64,000 bases of DNA from Virgibacillus siamensis (lineage in GTDB: Bacteria; Bacillota; Bacilli; Bacillales; Amphibacillaceae): contig NZ_FUIH01000007.1 in assembly GCF_900162695.1 (NCBI RefSeq), forward strand, positions 1,984,001-2,048,000, read 5' to 3'. Position numbers and translations under genes: made by a program. Below the pieces are notes generated by a model, which was given only the letters and a program-made list of their open reading frames with translations, had not been told where the DNA came from and did not search any database. Shown here in pieces: positions 54,541 to 62,965 of this stretch. The stretch's first letter is position 1, and the number at the start of each line of letters is the position of its first letter.

Positions 54541-55884
54541 TTATTTGCTCTCGCGATATTCAGCAGCGGCCTCTTCAGCTTTCTGTGTAAATTCCTCTGC
54601 GGAAATATTACCGAGCATCAGTGATACCAGCGCATTACTAATTGGTGTTTCCAAATCTGCGCTCATCGGGTGCGGTTTGTGATAAATTTTAACTTTATCC
54701 GGATTGTTGATCATTTTATTGGCATCAATTAAATATTGCGGCACCTTATCATTGGATGCAAGATCAACACCTTTCAGGTTCATTATTGCACCTGTATGCT
54801 CAGAGAAAAGTTTTGCATATTCTTTTGTGAAAACAAATTCAACAAATGCTTTTGCAGCTTCCGGATTTTCTGCTTCCTCCGCAATAGCTAATGGACGTAA
54901 ATCCGGAACAATTGCCATCGGTTCACCGGATTCATTCATTGGTGATGGAATAAAGCCATACTGGAATCCTTCTGGTTTATCCTTTTCCATTTCATTCGGA
55001 AGCCAGAAACCGACCGGAATGAAGGCATTTTTATGAAGCAAAAAGTTCATTTGCGATTGTGTATGGTTCAATGCACCAAAACCTGGATCAATATATCCCT
55101 TTTCAGCCATTTTTTCTACTTTTTTCATGACTTCCAGTACTTTATCGCTGGTCCATGCTCCTTCCGCACCGGTAATTACGTCATTCAGCAGCTCGTTGCC
55201 GCCTGCTGCGCCAAATGCCGGATATAGCATACCGCGCAGGAAGTAATACGGGTATTTACCAGTAGTTACGAACGGTGCAATACCTTCCGAATCTTTGATT
55301 TCTCCCATTGTACTCATAAAGCTTTCAAAATCAGTCGGTACTTTCCAGCCTTTCTTTTCAAACCATGCTTTGTCATACCATGTTCCCCACGTATCAAAAA
55401 CTAATGGAAGGCTGTATATTTTACCGTCATATGTCGCCGGATCCACGATAAAACTTTCCGTCAACGGTGTTCCATCTTCCAGCTTGATACCTTTAACCCA
55501 TTCAGACAGATCCATGAGCTGTCCATCTTCTACCATCTGCGTTTCACTCGAACCTGCACCGTCAATGTATACAACATCAGGCGGATCCCCGGATACCCAG
55601 CGCGATCTCATTTCTTCATTAATATTCGGGCCGGCATGCTGGACAATTTTAACATCCGGATATTTCTCTTCAAAATCTCCAATGACTTCCTTCCACCATG
55701 AATCCCCATATCCGCCGACAAAATATTGAATTTCCAGCGTTCCATTTACTTTGCCGTCACTGGCTGTTTTGTCATTGGATGAACCTTTATCTGATTCTTC
55801 ACCAGACGAACAGCCTGCAGCCAAAACTAAGATAAGCATGGCCATCAATATGAACCCGGCAGGACCTTTAAAAATCTTTTTCAA
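54541..55884 (-). CDS. Sugar ABC transporter solute-binding lipoprotein
   Basis: 447 residues. Lipoprotein signal ILMAMLILVLAAGCSS with lipobox LAAGC, then a family 1 extracellular solute-binding fold of the CUT1 type (NGTLEIQYFVGGYGDSWWKE, FEEKYPDVKIVQHAG, GEPMAIVPDLRPLAIAEEAE). TTG at 55884 follows GGGGGAG. It lies 66 bp downstream of murQ on the same strand; CAGACTAT (55933-55940) in the gap repeats the half-site of the murQ palindrome. Candidate binder of MurNAc, GlcNAc or a muropeptide sugar; inferred from context. Confidence 0.88.
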   Translation of the reverse strand: MKKIFKGPAGFILMAMLILVLAAGCSSGEESDKGSSNDKTASDGKVNGTLEIQYFVGGYGDSWWKEVIGDFEEKYPDVKIVQHAGPNINEEMRSRWVSGDPPDVVYIDGAGSSETQMVEDGQLMDLSEWVKGIKLEDGTPLTESFIVDPATYDGKIYSLPLVFDTWGTWYDKAWFEKKGWKVPTDFESFMSTMGEIKDSEGIAPFVTTGKYPYYFLRGMLYPAFGAAGGNELLNDVITGAEGAWTSDKVLEVMKKVEKMAEKGYIDPGFGALNHTQSQMNFLLHKNAFIPVGFWLPNEMEKDKPEGFQYGFIPSPMNESGEPMAIVPDLRPLAIAEEAENPEAAKAFVEFVFTKEYAKLFSEHTGAIMNLKGVDLASNDKVPQYLIDANKMINNPDKVKIYHKPHPMSADLETPISNALVSLMLGNISAEEFTQKAEEAAAEYRESK

Positions 55885-55950
55885 CCTTTTCTCCCCCTTT
55901 GGTTTTAATTTATATGAAACACATTAATAGTTCAGACTATCAATGCAATT

Positions 55951-56862
55951 TCAGACATTATGCTGTGAAACATAAGCAATTGCATCACGGACAAAGCCAT
56001 TGCTATGGTCAATCGCCTGTTTCGCTTCTTCGTATGTAACATTTCCTTTAATCATCACTATTGCAGGTTTAACCTGATGATTCGTTGATGCCAGGGTCTT
56101 TTCGGCTTTTTCATAGGACACTCCTGTAATTTCCATGAGTGTATGTTTTGCCCGCTCAAGTAGTTTGAAATTGCTTGCATGTACATCCACCATCAAATTT
56201 TCATGGACTTTCCCAAGTTTAACCATCGTTGTTGTGCTGATCATGTTGAGAATCATTTTATGTGCCGTGGCTGCTTTCATTCTGGTTGAACCGGTAAGTA
56301 TTTCCGGTCCAACGACTACTTCAATTGGAGAATCGGCATACTTGCTGATTATGGATCGGCTGTTACAGGAAAGGGAAATAGTGTATGCCCCAGTTTCCTG
56401 CGCATATTTTAAAGCACCGATTGGATATGGTGTACGGCCGCTTGCTGTGATGCCAACGACTACATCCTTATCCGTCAGCCTTTTGGCCTTCATATCCTCT
56501 TTCCCTTGTAGTTCGTTATCTTCAGACCCTTCAACGGCATGAAAGAAGGCATCTGTTCCCCCTGCCATTACGGTCTGAACCATCTCCGGCGGGGTCATAA
56601 AGGTTGGCGGACACTCGGAAGCATCGATGATACCCAGCCGTCCACTGGTGCCTGCACCGGCATAAAACAATCGTCCGCCCCGTTTAAGCGCATCACTTAT
56701 GTTTTCAATGGCCACTGTGACCTGAGGTAAAACCTTTTCAACTGCAAAGGCTACCTTCTTATCTTCTTCATTAATTGTTTTCAGAATTTCCATTGTAGAC
56801 ATTTGATCCATCATCATACTCTTCCTATTTCGTTGTTCAGTTGTCAGTTTCGATAATTCCAT
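55951..56862 (-). CDS. murQ: MurQ, MurNAc-6-phosphate etherase
   Basis: 303 residues with a SIS domain. Splits the lactyl ether of MurNAc-6-phosphate, giving GlcNAc-6-phosphate and D-lactate. The catalytic glutamates are at the positions known from E. coli MurQ: Glu83 (IIDASECPPT) and Glu114 (EGSEDNELQGKED). FYAGAGTSGRLG and SGRTPYPIGAL bind the sugar phosphate. NHQVKPAIVMI closes the C-terminal helix. It has its own promoter with an operator-like palindrome and cre. ATG at 56862 follows AAGGGGA by a longer spacing of about 13 bp. Confidence 0.96.
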   Translation of the reverse strand: MELSKLTTEQRNRKSMMMDQMSTMEILKTINEEDKKVAFAVEKVLPQVTVAIENISDALKRGGRLFYAGAGTSGRLGIIDASECPPTFMTPPEMVQTVMAGGTDAFFHAVEGSEDNELQGKEDMKAKRLTDKDVVVGITASGRTPYPIGALKYAQETGAYTISLSCNSRSIISKYADSPIEVVVGPEILTGSTRMKAATAHKMILNMISTTTMVKLGKVHENLMVDVHASNFKLLERAKHTLMEITGVSYEKAEKTLASTNHQVKPAIVMIKGNVTYEEAKQAIDHSNGFVRDAIAYVSQHNV

Positions 56863-56893
56863 AGATTTGAATATCCCCTTGCCATGAAAATAA

Positions 56894-56907
56894 TTAAAGC
56901 GCTTTCA
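56894..56907. promoter_or_regulatory. Catabolite response element in the murQ leader
   Basis: Minus strand TGAAAGCGCTTTAA, a nearly perfect match to the cre consensus TGAAARCGYTTNNN, about 12-25 bp downstream of the predicted start site, which suits road-block repression by CcpA. Confidence 0.7.
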
Positions 56908-56936
56908 GACTATTTGGTTGCTATAATTATAGTCTG
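56906..56936. promoter_or_regulatory. Palindromic operator over the murQ -10 box
   Basis: Arms CAGACTAT (56906-56913) and ATAGTCTG (56929-56936) with a 15-bp centre. It covers the -10 and start site. A MurR-type RpiR regulator encoded next door is the natural candidate to bind it; this is an inference. Confidence 0.6.
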
Positions 56937-56954
56937 ATTGAATTATTTTGTCAA
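56926..56954 (-). promoter_or_regulatory. Consensus sigma-A promoter of murQ and the ABC importer
   Basis: Minus strand TTGACA (56954-56949), 17-bp spacer, TATAAT (56931-56926): both hexamers perfect. The predicted start is near 56919. Confidence 0.9.
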
Positions 56955-57002
56955 TAAAACGTAAAATATTGTGTAATTTTATTTTATTACAGACAAAACA
57001 AA

Positions 57003-57866
57003 TCATCTTTCCTTCAAAAAGGCTACCGCTTCCCTTGTCTCATCAAGATGTTTAACCGTTTCTTCATATTCTTCCGATGCGAGACACATGAACAATATAT
57101 CGATGATGTGCAACTGGGCAATTCGTGATGAGGTCGCTCCACTTCGAAAAGCAGCCTCACGAGCTGCGGATGTATACAATCTGATATCTGAACAATTGCT
57201 GACCGGCGATTTTCCATACTTTGTAATGCCTATCGTTTTAACGTTTTTTTGTTTTGCAAGTTCCAGCAGTCTTGTTACTTCTTTTGTTTTTCCGGAAAAA
57301 GAAATACCGACAACAAGATCATCCTGTCCTTTGTTGGCTATTGAAGTTGCTGCCATATGCACATCCGAGAAGGCCTGAGCATGTTTGTTAATCCGAATAA
57401 ATTTCTGTTCCGCATCTTTCGCGGCAATAAATGATGCACCAAAACCAAGCAAAATGACTGATTTCGCATTCGAAAGTGCTGCGACTGCGGCTTTCAAATT
57501 ATCTTCCCTCATAATGTCAACGGTTTCCTTAAGGGTTTGGATCGTATTGGACGTAACCTTATCAATAATATTATTAAACGCATCATTCGGTTCGATATCC
57601 CTGTATCCTTTTACTGATTCCTCCTGTAAATCACCGGCCACCCGGATTTTCAATTCCTGAAAACCATTAAAGCCGAGCGATTTACATAGCCGGATAACCG
57701 CTGCGCTTGACGTTTTGCTTCTTTCTCCAAGCGTTAATGCCGTCAGCATAATAGACTCTTTTGGATGATTCAAAATATAGTTTGCGATTTTTTGCTCAGA
57801 TGGCGGCAGTGCGTGAACCATTTCTTTTAAAATAACCAGACCGCCTTTTACGTGTGACATGTGCAT
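57003..57866 (-). CDS. murR: MurR-like RpiR family regulator
   Basis: 287 residues. N-terminal RpiR helix-turn-helix (LGERSKTSSAAVIRLCKSLGF at about 47-67) and a C-terminal SIS domain (SVILLGFGASFIAAKDAEQK, VVGISFSGKTKEV) that senses phosphosugars. MurR of E. coli and B. subtilis responds to MurNAc-6-phosphate and controls murQ. ATG at 57866 shares its A with the stop codon of the kinase gene (TAATG). Named from context; RpiR proteins of other sugar regulons look similar. Confidence 0.85.
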   Translation of the reverse strand: MHMSHVKGGLVILKEMVHALPPSEQKIANYILNHPKESIMLTALTLGERSKTSSAAVIRLCKSLGFNGFQELKIRVAGDLQEESVKGYRDIEPNDAFNNIIDKVTSNTIQTLKETVDIMREDNLKAAVAALSNAKSVILLGFGASFIAAKDAEQKFIRINKHAQAFSDVHMAATSIANKGQDDLVVGISFSGKTKEVTRLLELAKQKNVKTIGITKYGKSPVSNCSDIRLYTSAAREAAFRSGATSSRIAQLHIIDILFMCLASEEYEETVKHLDETREAVAFLKER

Positions 57867-58837
57867 TACCTACTTTCATTGGAAATTAGCGATTCAATGA
57901 CAGTGTTGTCCAGCTGCTGATCTTTCATCAAATATGCACCGATAAGCGAACCGCCGGCAGGATTCAATTTAGGTATAGAAAGCTCAATTTTGCTGCAGTC
58001 TGTCAATTTTTCATACAATAATGGCGGGATAATATCCGTTTCGTAAAAAATCCCCCCGCACAGGACTGCCCTTACACTGTCATGTTGATTGAACATATTG
58101 TTGTACAGTGTACGGATGCTCATACTGATTTCATCAGCAGCATCAGCAATAATATGTGTTGCGACAGAATCACTTTTTCTGTAAGCTTCAAAGACCAGCT
58201 TTGATACTGGAGAGATTTTTTCTTTAGGTATTTTGGCTGTGTAAATTTTTCGTACCAGTTCATATGGGTTTTTTTCACGGAAGTGATCATAAATTTTATC
58301 AAGCAAAACTGTATCTGGTCCCCGGCCGTCCTGTGCCTTTAATGCATGGATGATTCCTTGCCTGCCAATTTCATACCCGCTTCCTTCATCACCAAACAAA
58401 TATCCCCAGCCACCAACCCGGCCATGTTGTCCTCGTGCATTAATTCCGTATGTTATGGAACCGGTTCCGGAAATGTGGACAATGCCATAATCCCCATAGG
58501 TGCCCGAGTAAAGCGCATTGATTGTATCTGCTTCAATTTGTATCCTTGTTGTTTTCGGAAGCAACTGTTTAAGCACAGCTTCAATTTCATATTTGGCAGC
58601 CGCATTGCCTGCACCTGAAATGCCCGCGAATAAAACGCTTACATTTTGCATTGCATCCGGACACTGCTGTTCAAGCTCATCGAATAGGTTGTTGAACGTA
58701 TAAAGAAGATTATCATACGGCACAACATTGGGATTGGCCGGTCCGCCCGCAGATCGCGCAATAATATTCCCATGCATATCCGCTAGTAAAGCAACCGTCT
58801 TTGTCCCACCCCCGTCAATACCTGCTGCATATTCCAT
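57866..58837 (-). CDS. BadF/NAGK-type amino-sugar kinase (MurK-like)
   Basis: 323 residues of the ASKHA ATPase fold. Phosphate-1 motif GIDGGGTKTVALL at the N-terminus, adenosine motif ISGTGSITYGINARG and GWGYLFGDEGSGYEIG. The family includes human GlcNAc kinase and Clostridium acetobutylicum MurK, which phosphorylates both MurNAc and GlcNAc. With an ABC importer next to it, a cytoplasmic kinase is needed, since no PTS would phosphorylate on entry. ATG at 58837 follows GAAGGGTG; GTG at 58846 overlaps the ribosome site. Overlaps murR by one base. The exact sugar is inferred from the operon. Confidence 0.88.
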   Translation of the reverse strand: MEYAAGIDGGGTKTVALLADMHGNIIARSAGGPANPNVVPYDNLLYTFNNLFDELEQQCPDAMQNVSVLFAGISGAGNAAAKYEIEAVLKQLLPKTTRIQIEADTINALYSGTYGDYGIVHISGTGSITYGINARGQHGRVGGWGYLFGDEGSGYEIGRQGIIHALKAQDGRGPDTVLLDKIYDHFREKNPYELVRKIYTAKIPKEKISPVSKLVFEAYRKSDSVATHIIADAADEISMSIRTLYNNMFNQHDSVRAVLCGGIFYETDIIPPLLYEKLTDCSKIELSIPKLNPAGGSLIGAYLMKDQQLDNTVIESLISNESR

Positions 58838-58867
58838 AAGATTCACCCTTCACGTATAGTTATGTAT

Positions 58868-58896
58868 ATCTTATAGAAATTGAAATATAAGCACAA
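58868..58896 (-). promoter_or_regulatory. Candidate promoter of kinase-murR
   Basis: Minus strand TTGTGC (58896-58891), 17-bp spacer, TAAGAT (58873-58868), about 31 bp upstream of the kinase start. Confidence 0.5.
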
Positions 58897-58960
58897 GTAT
58901 TTTTAAAATAATATTTCAAAACAGGTAAAAATAATCAGATGCGTATAGGAGCCCTAGTCA

Positions 58961-59425
58961 TTAATCCCCGTTTGTATTTTCCACCATTTTACAAAATACT
59001 TCGGCATAATTCTGGCATCTTACAACATCATCTTTGTCAGGTTCCATGTCTACAATCAACCGTTCCGGCACAAGGTCGGCGCCTTTTTGCTCAAACCTAT
59101 CCCCCAGCAGGTTCGCCGCACCGCCGAATGAATCATAAAAAGAATCTCCTGACCCGAACACACCGATAACCTTTCCCGTAATGTCCACGTCATCCAGTTC
59201 ATCATAGAAATCTTCCACCTCATATGGCAGTTCCCCATCATCCCATGAATAGGTCCCGACAAGCACACCATCATAATCCAAAAGTTCTTCCACATCTATA
59301 GCATCCAGATCGAATGTTTTTGTTTCGACCGTATATCCCTTTGCTTCCAGCACATCAGTTATAATTTCTGCCATCAATTCCGTATTACCGGTCATGCTTG
59401 CAAACAGCATCAAAACCTTTCCCAA
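58961..59425 (-). CDS. Flavodoxin, YkuN/YkuP type
   Basis: 154-residue small electron carrier binding FMN. Phosphate loop SMTGNTELMAE, then GTYSWDDGELP, and FGSGDSFYDSFG. TTG at 59425 (behind GGGGTGG) gives the family N-terminus, equivalent to MAKALITYASMSGNTE of B. subtilis YkuN. An ATG at 59446 would leave only about a 4-base leader after the predicted transcription start and has no ribosome site; longer frames are upstream of the promoter. Fur-box control suggests it replaces ferredoxin when iron is short. Confidence 0.9.
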   Translation of the reverse strand: MGKVLMLFASMTGNTELMAEIITDVLEAKGYTVETKTFDLDAIDVEELLDYDGVLVGTYSWDDGELPYEVEDFYDELDDVDITGKVIGVFGSGDSFYDSFGGAANLLGDRFEQKGADLVPERLIVDMEPDKDDVVRCQNYAEVFCKMVENTNGD

Positions 59426-59456
59426 CTCATCCACCCCAACTTTCATTGTTAATTTA

Positions 59457-59485
59457 ATTATAAGTTCACTGAGAATCGTTTTCAA
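59457..59485 (-). promoter_or_regulatory. Flavodoxin promoter with overlapping Fur box
   Basis: Minus strand TTGAAA (59485-59480), 17-bp spacer, perfect TATAAT (59462-59457). TGAGAATCGTTTTCA (59470-59484), 12 of 15 matches to the 7-1-7 Fur core TGATAATNATTATCA, lies over the -35 and spacer, where bound Fur would block RNA polymerase. Confidence 0.75.
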
Positions 59486-59524
59486 TTGTAAAGCTAAGAA
59501 CCTCACAAGAGAGTTACAAGAAAA

Positions 59525-59562
59525 CAGTGAAAAAGAAGCCTTATTAGACTTCTTTTTCACTG
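59525..59562 (-). terminator. Terminator of the LacI gene, overlapping its stop codon
   Basis: Perfect 14-bp stem CAGTGAAAAAGAAG / CTTCTTTTTCACTG (59525-59538 with 59549-59562). The right arm lies inside the last codons and the stop at 59544-59546 is in the loop. Confidence 0.85.
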
Positions 59563-60566
59563 ACAGAATTCCGGTATACAATTTCATGCGATACAATGAC
59601 TCTTCGGGCAGCGACAGTTTTATCGACCGTCCTTTCAATCAATGCCCGGGCCGATTCTGCTCCCAATTTCTGAATGTGAATATCTACGGTTGTCAGCGCA
59701 GGTTTTGTGATTTCTGATAAATACACATTGTTAAAACTGACAAGGGAAATATCATCCGGAACGGTGTATCCTGATTCTTCCAACGTGCTCAGAACCCCAA
59801 GACTCATTAAATCATCACTGACAACAATACCGGTTGGCGGAATTTCCAAAGACAGCAGCCGCTCTACCGCCTCGCGACCTCCTGATTTTAAAAATTCCGT
59901 ATGCATTTTATACGCTTCACTGTTTTCCTTACCGGCATCATTCAATGCGGATTCATAGCCTGCTTCACGATCCATGGTCACGAATAACTGTTTTGATCCG
60001 CCAATAAATGCAATTTTTTCATGTCCCGTGTCAATTAAATGATTGGTAATATCTTTACCGGCTGTAAAGTTATCATTATCGACATGCGTAATTTCAGCCG
60101 CATGCTCATAAGGCTTGCCAACAACCACAAATGGGAACTTTTTCGTATACAAAAAATTCATGATCCGGTCATTCATACGTGAGTACAGTAAAATGATGCC
60201 GTCTACATAGCTTCCATATACCATCCGCTCTACTTCATCGAAAATCTCATCTTCGGTAATACCACTTGATAATGTAATAGAATATCCCATCCCATGGGTT
60301 ACCGAGCCGATGCCGCGAAGTATTTCCGGGAAAAAAGGGTTTTGCAAAGCTTTGTCCGCAGATGAAGGCATAATAACACCAATTGCCTTCGTGGATTTCA
60401 CTGCCAAATTCCTTGCATTTACGTTCGGGTGATAACCAAGTTCCTTCATTGCTTTGCGGACTTTATTTTTCGTATCCAGGCTGATTCTCGGATTATCAGC
60501 AATCACGCGGGATACCGTAGAGGGAGCCACTCCCGTTGCTTTTGCTACATCTTTAATTGTTACCAA
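59544..60566 (-). CDS. LacI/GalR family regulator, MalR-like
   Basis: 340 residues. Helix-turn-helix TIKDVAKATGVAPSTVSRVI (residues 3-22) followed by a periplasmic-binding-protein-like sensor domain (AIGVIMPSS, IAFIGGSKQLFVTMDR, PDDISLVSFNN). Similar to MalR/YvdE regulators of maltose and maltodextrin genes, which fits the GH31 and MalFG genes just upstream. TTG at 60566 follows GAGGGTGAG. Six bases separate it from the GH31 stop, so it is cotranscribed with them. Confidence 0.9.
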   Translation of the reverse strand: MVTIKDVAKATGVAPSTVSRVIADNPRISLDTKNKVRKAMKELGYHPNVNARNLAVKSTKAIGVIMPSSADKALQNPFFPEILRGIGSVTHGMGYSITLSSGITEDEIFDEVERMVYGSYVDGIILLYSRMNDRIMNFLYTKKFPFVVVGKPYEHAAEITHVDNDNFTAGKDITNHLIDTGHEKIAFIGGSKQLFVTMDREAGYESALNDAGKENSEAYKMHTEFLKSGGREAVERLLSLEIPPTGIVVSDDLMSLGVLSTLEESGYTVPDDISLVSFNNVYLSEITKPALTTVDIHIQKLGAESARALIERTVDKTVAARRVIVSHEIVYRNSVSEKEV

Positions 60567-60572
60567 TAAAAC

Positions 60573-62930
60573 TCACCCTCTACTTTTTAATTCCAACGAT
60601 AGCATTGAATCCTCGTGGTTTTCCAGTATGACACGCTGCTGTTTATGCAAACCGTGCACATTAACGTTTATTTTATCATAGGCCGGGCGATAACTCCCCT
60701 CCTGTTCCCGAATGCTTATATGAACGGCATCCAGTGTTGATTTTACCTCGATTTGAACCTGCAAATAAGACCCGTCCACATATTCAAATGATTCACCATC
60801 ATCATCGTAATGCGTGAATCGATATGTTTCATCGTTCGTACCTGCATAAATATCCATGGTTATTTGTTTAGGAGTTTTCTCTGTATTCGAATTCCACTCG
60901 CCCTGTACAATTGCTGTTCCTGCTTTTATAAAAATCGGCAGTTCGTCAAGTTCAGCGTGGATGAGATGTACCTGCCCACCGGCATACGTTTCACCGGTTT
61001 CGAAATTTAACCAATTACCCTCCGGAAGATATACAGCCCTGTCCGTAATGGATGGTACAAGAATCGGTGCAATGATTACATTATCACCAATCATAAACTG
61101 GTCATTCAAATTATAGGTTTTGGCATCATCCGGATATTCCAAAAACAATGGCCGCATCACTGGAATGCCGCTGACACTTGCTTCATGGAACAATTTATAT
61201 AGCTGTGGCATCCATTTATAACGCATTTGAATATATTTTTTCATAATGGATTCATTTTTTAAACCAAACTTCCATGGTTCCTGATAGACAGTTCCAATCG
61301 CTGAATGATTCCGAAAAAATGGAGTGAACGCACCAACCTGCATCCAGCGTACAAGCAATTCTGCATTCGTATCATGGGCAAATCCCCCAACATCAGGTCC
61401 GGCAAACGGAACCCCTGATATTCCAAGGTTCATGACCATCGGCAATGTCATCTGCAGATGTTCCCAGAAACTGCGGTTATCACCGGTCCACACAGAAGCG
61501 TAACGCTGAATTCCGGCAAAACCGGCCCGTGTCAGCAAAAATGGCCGTTTCCCATCAAGATGTTCCTTCATTCCGGCATACGTTGCCTCCGCCATCTTAA
61601 ATCCATATATGTTATGAAGTTCACGGTGTGCAGCCGGAACACCATCATTTCGATGCATGACAGCTGTATCCATTGTTTTTGTTTCGTTAAAGACGGCAGG
61701 TTCATTCATATCATTCCAAATACCCTCAATTCCCATATCCGAATAATACTTGTGTTTTTTTCCCCACCATCCGCGAACCTTTCCGTCAGTGAAATCCGGG
61801 AATGCACTCGTTCCAGGCCAAACATTGCCAAAATATATGTCACCTTCCAAATACTTGCAGAAAAGATTGTCCGTTACACCTTCCCGGTAAATTGGGTATT
61901 CTGCATCTTTTTTGATACCCGGATCAACGATTGGCACCACACGGATTCCCATTTCACCTAAATCGCGGATCAGTTTTTCCGGATCCGGAAATTTTTCCTT
62001 ATCGAATGTAAACACCCGATATCCGTTCATGTAATGAATATCTAAATGAATAACATCAACCGGTATATCCCGCTTTATAAAGTTCTTCGCGAGTCCCCTA
62101 ACTTCTCCTTCTGATTCATAACTGTAGCGTGATTGATGATAACCAAGCGCCCATTTTGGCGGGATAGGCATTTTGCCTGTCAGATGTGTATATTGCTGTA
62201 TTACATCTTTCGGGCCGGGACCCGTCATCACATAATAGTCCAGTTGTCCACCTTCAGCACTGAATGAAAAATATTCCTCCGATGACTTCATATTAAACAT
62301 GGTACGGAATGTATTATCCAGAAACACCCCATATGCCTTCCCGTTACGCAGGGTCATGAAATACGGAATCGACTGGTAAAGCGGATCTGTTTCCGGATTG
62401 TGCGGTGCATATACATCGGTATTCCACATTTCAAAACGTTCACCGGATTTATCAAGATGCCCGGACTTTTCACCAAATCCGTAAAAGTGATCCCCTGAAT
62501 GCTTTTTTTTAAAGGCAATAACCTCGCCATTTTCCCGGTAAGCCATACCATGCTCATTTTCATCGAGCAGCACTGTTCCGTTTGAATCGGCAACAGTTAT
62601 GCGAAAAGGACTTTTTTGAATGGCAATGCGTAATTTAGCGGTTATCAATGTAACCTGCTTGTTGTCCTCTGCTGCGTCAGCCTTAACCTGAGCCGGTTCT
62701 TCAATTACTGCATACGATCCATTCAACATTGGCTCATCATGTTGATTCATGACAACCCTGACAATGGATTCAGTAAAAAATTGAATCACGACAAATCCAT
62801 TTGAACACCCAAAAAGAAAACCTGCATTAGTTTGTTTAAAAAATTTCAGATTGCCTATATCCCGGTACACTTCGGTATTCGCATCCTTTTTGTTGCCTGG
62901 ATGTATTGCAAAACTCGTATCATCAAGCAT
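60573..62930 (-). CDS. GH31 alpha-glucosidase
   Basis: 785 residues, cytoplasmic (no signal peptide). N-terminal galactose-mutarotase-like sandwich, then the barrel with GIWNDMNEPAVF (catalytic nucleophile Asp), WTGDNRSFWEHLQM (acid/base Asp), LLTRAGFAGIQRYASVW and GVPFAGPDVGGF, plus C-terminal beta domains. Hydrolyses alpha-1,4 or alpha-1,6 glucosides such as maltose or isomaltose after import. ATG at 62930 follows AGGAGG. Neighbours are MalG-like and LacI genes. Confidence 0.95.
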   Translation of the reverse strand: MLDDTSFAIHPGNKKDANTEVYRDIGNLKFFKQTNAGFLFGCSNGFVVIQFFTESIVRVVMNQHDEPMLNGSYAVIEEPAQVKADAAEDNKQVTLITAKLRIAIQKSPFRITVADSNGTVLLDENEHGMAYRENGEVIAFKKKHSGDHFYGFGEKSGHLDKSGERFEMWNTDVYAPHNPETDPLYQSIPYFMTLRNGKAYGVFLDNTFRTMFNMKSSEEYFSFSAEGGQLDYYVMTGPGPKDVIQQYTHLTGKMPIPPKWALGYHQSRYSYESEGEVRGLAKNFIKRDIPVDVIHLDIHYMNGYRVFTFDKEKFPDPEKLIRDLGEMGIRVVPIVDPGIKKDAEYPIYREGVTDNLFCKYLEGDIYFGNVWPGTSAFPDFTDGKVRGWWGKKHKYYSDMGIEGIWNDMNEPAVFNETKTMDTAVMHRNDGVPAAHRELHNIYGFKMAEATYAGMKEHLDGKRPFLLTRAGFAGIQRYASVWTGDNRSFWEHLQMTLPMVMNLGISGVPFAGPDVGGFAHDTNAELLVRWMQVGAFTPFFRNHSAIGTVYQEPWKFGLKNESIMKKYIQMRYKWMPQLYKLFHEASVSGIPVMRPLFLEYPDDAKTYNLNDQFMIGDNVIIAPILVPSITDRAVYLPEGNWLNFETGETYAGGQVHLIHAELDELPIFIKAGTAIVQGEWNSNTEKTPKQITMDIYAGTNDETYRFTHYDDDGESFEYVDGSYLQVQIEVKSTLDAVHISIREQEGSYRPAYDKINVNVHGLHKQQRVILENHEDSMLSLELKSRG

Positions 62931-62965
62931 TTCTGCATATCCTCCTGCCTGTTAGATTACTGCAT

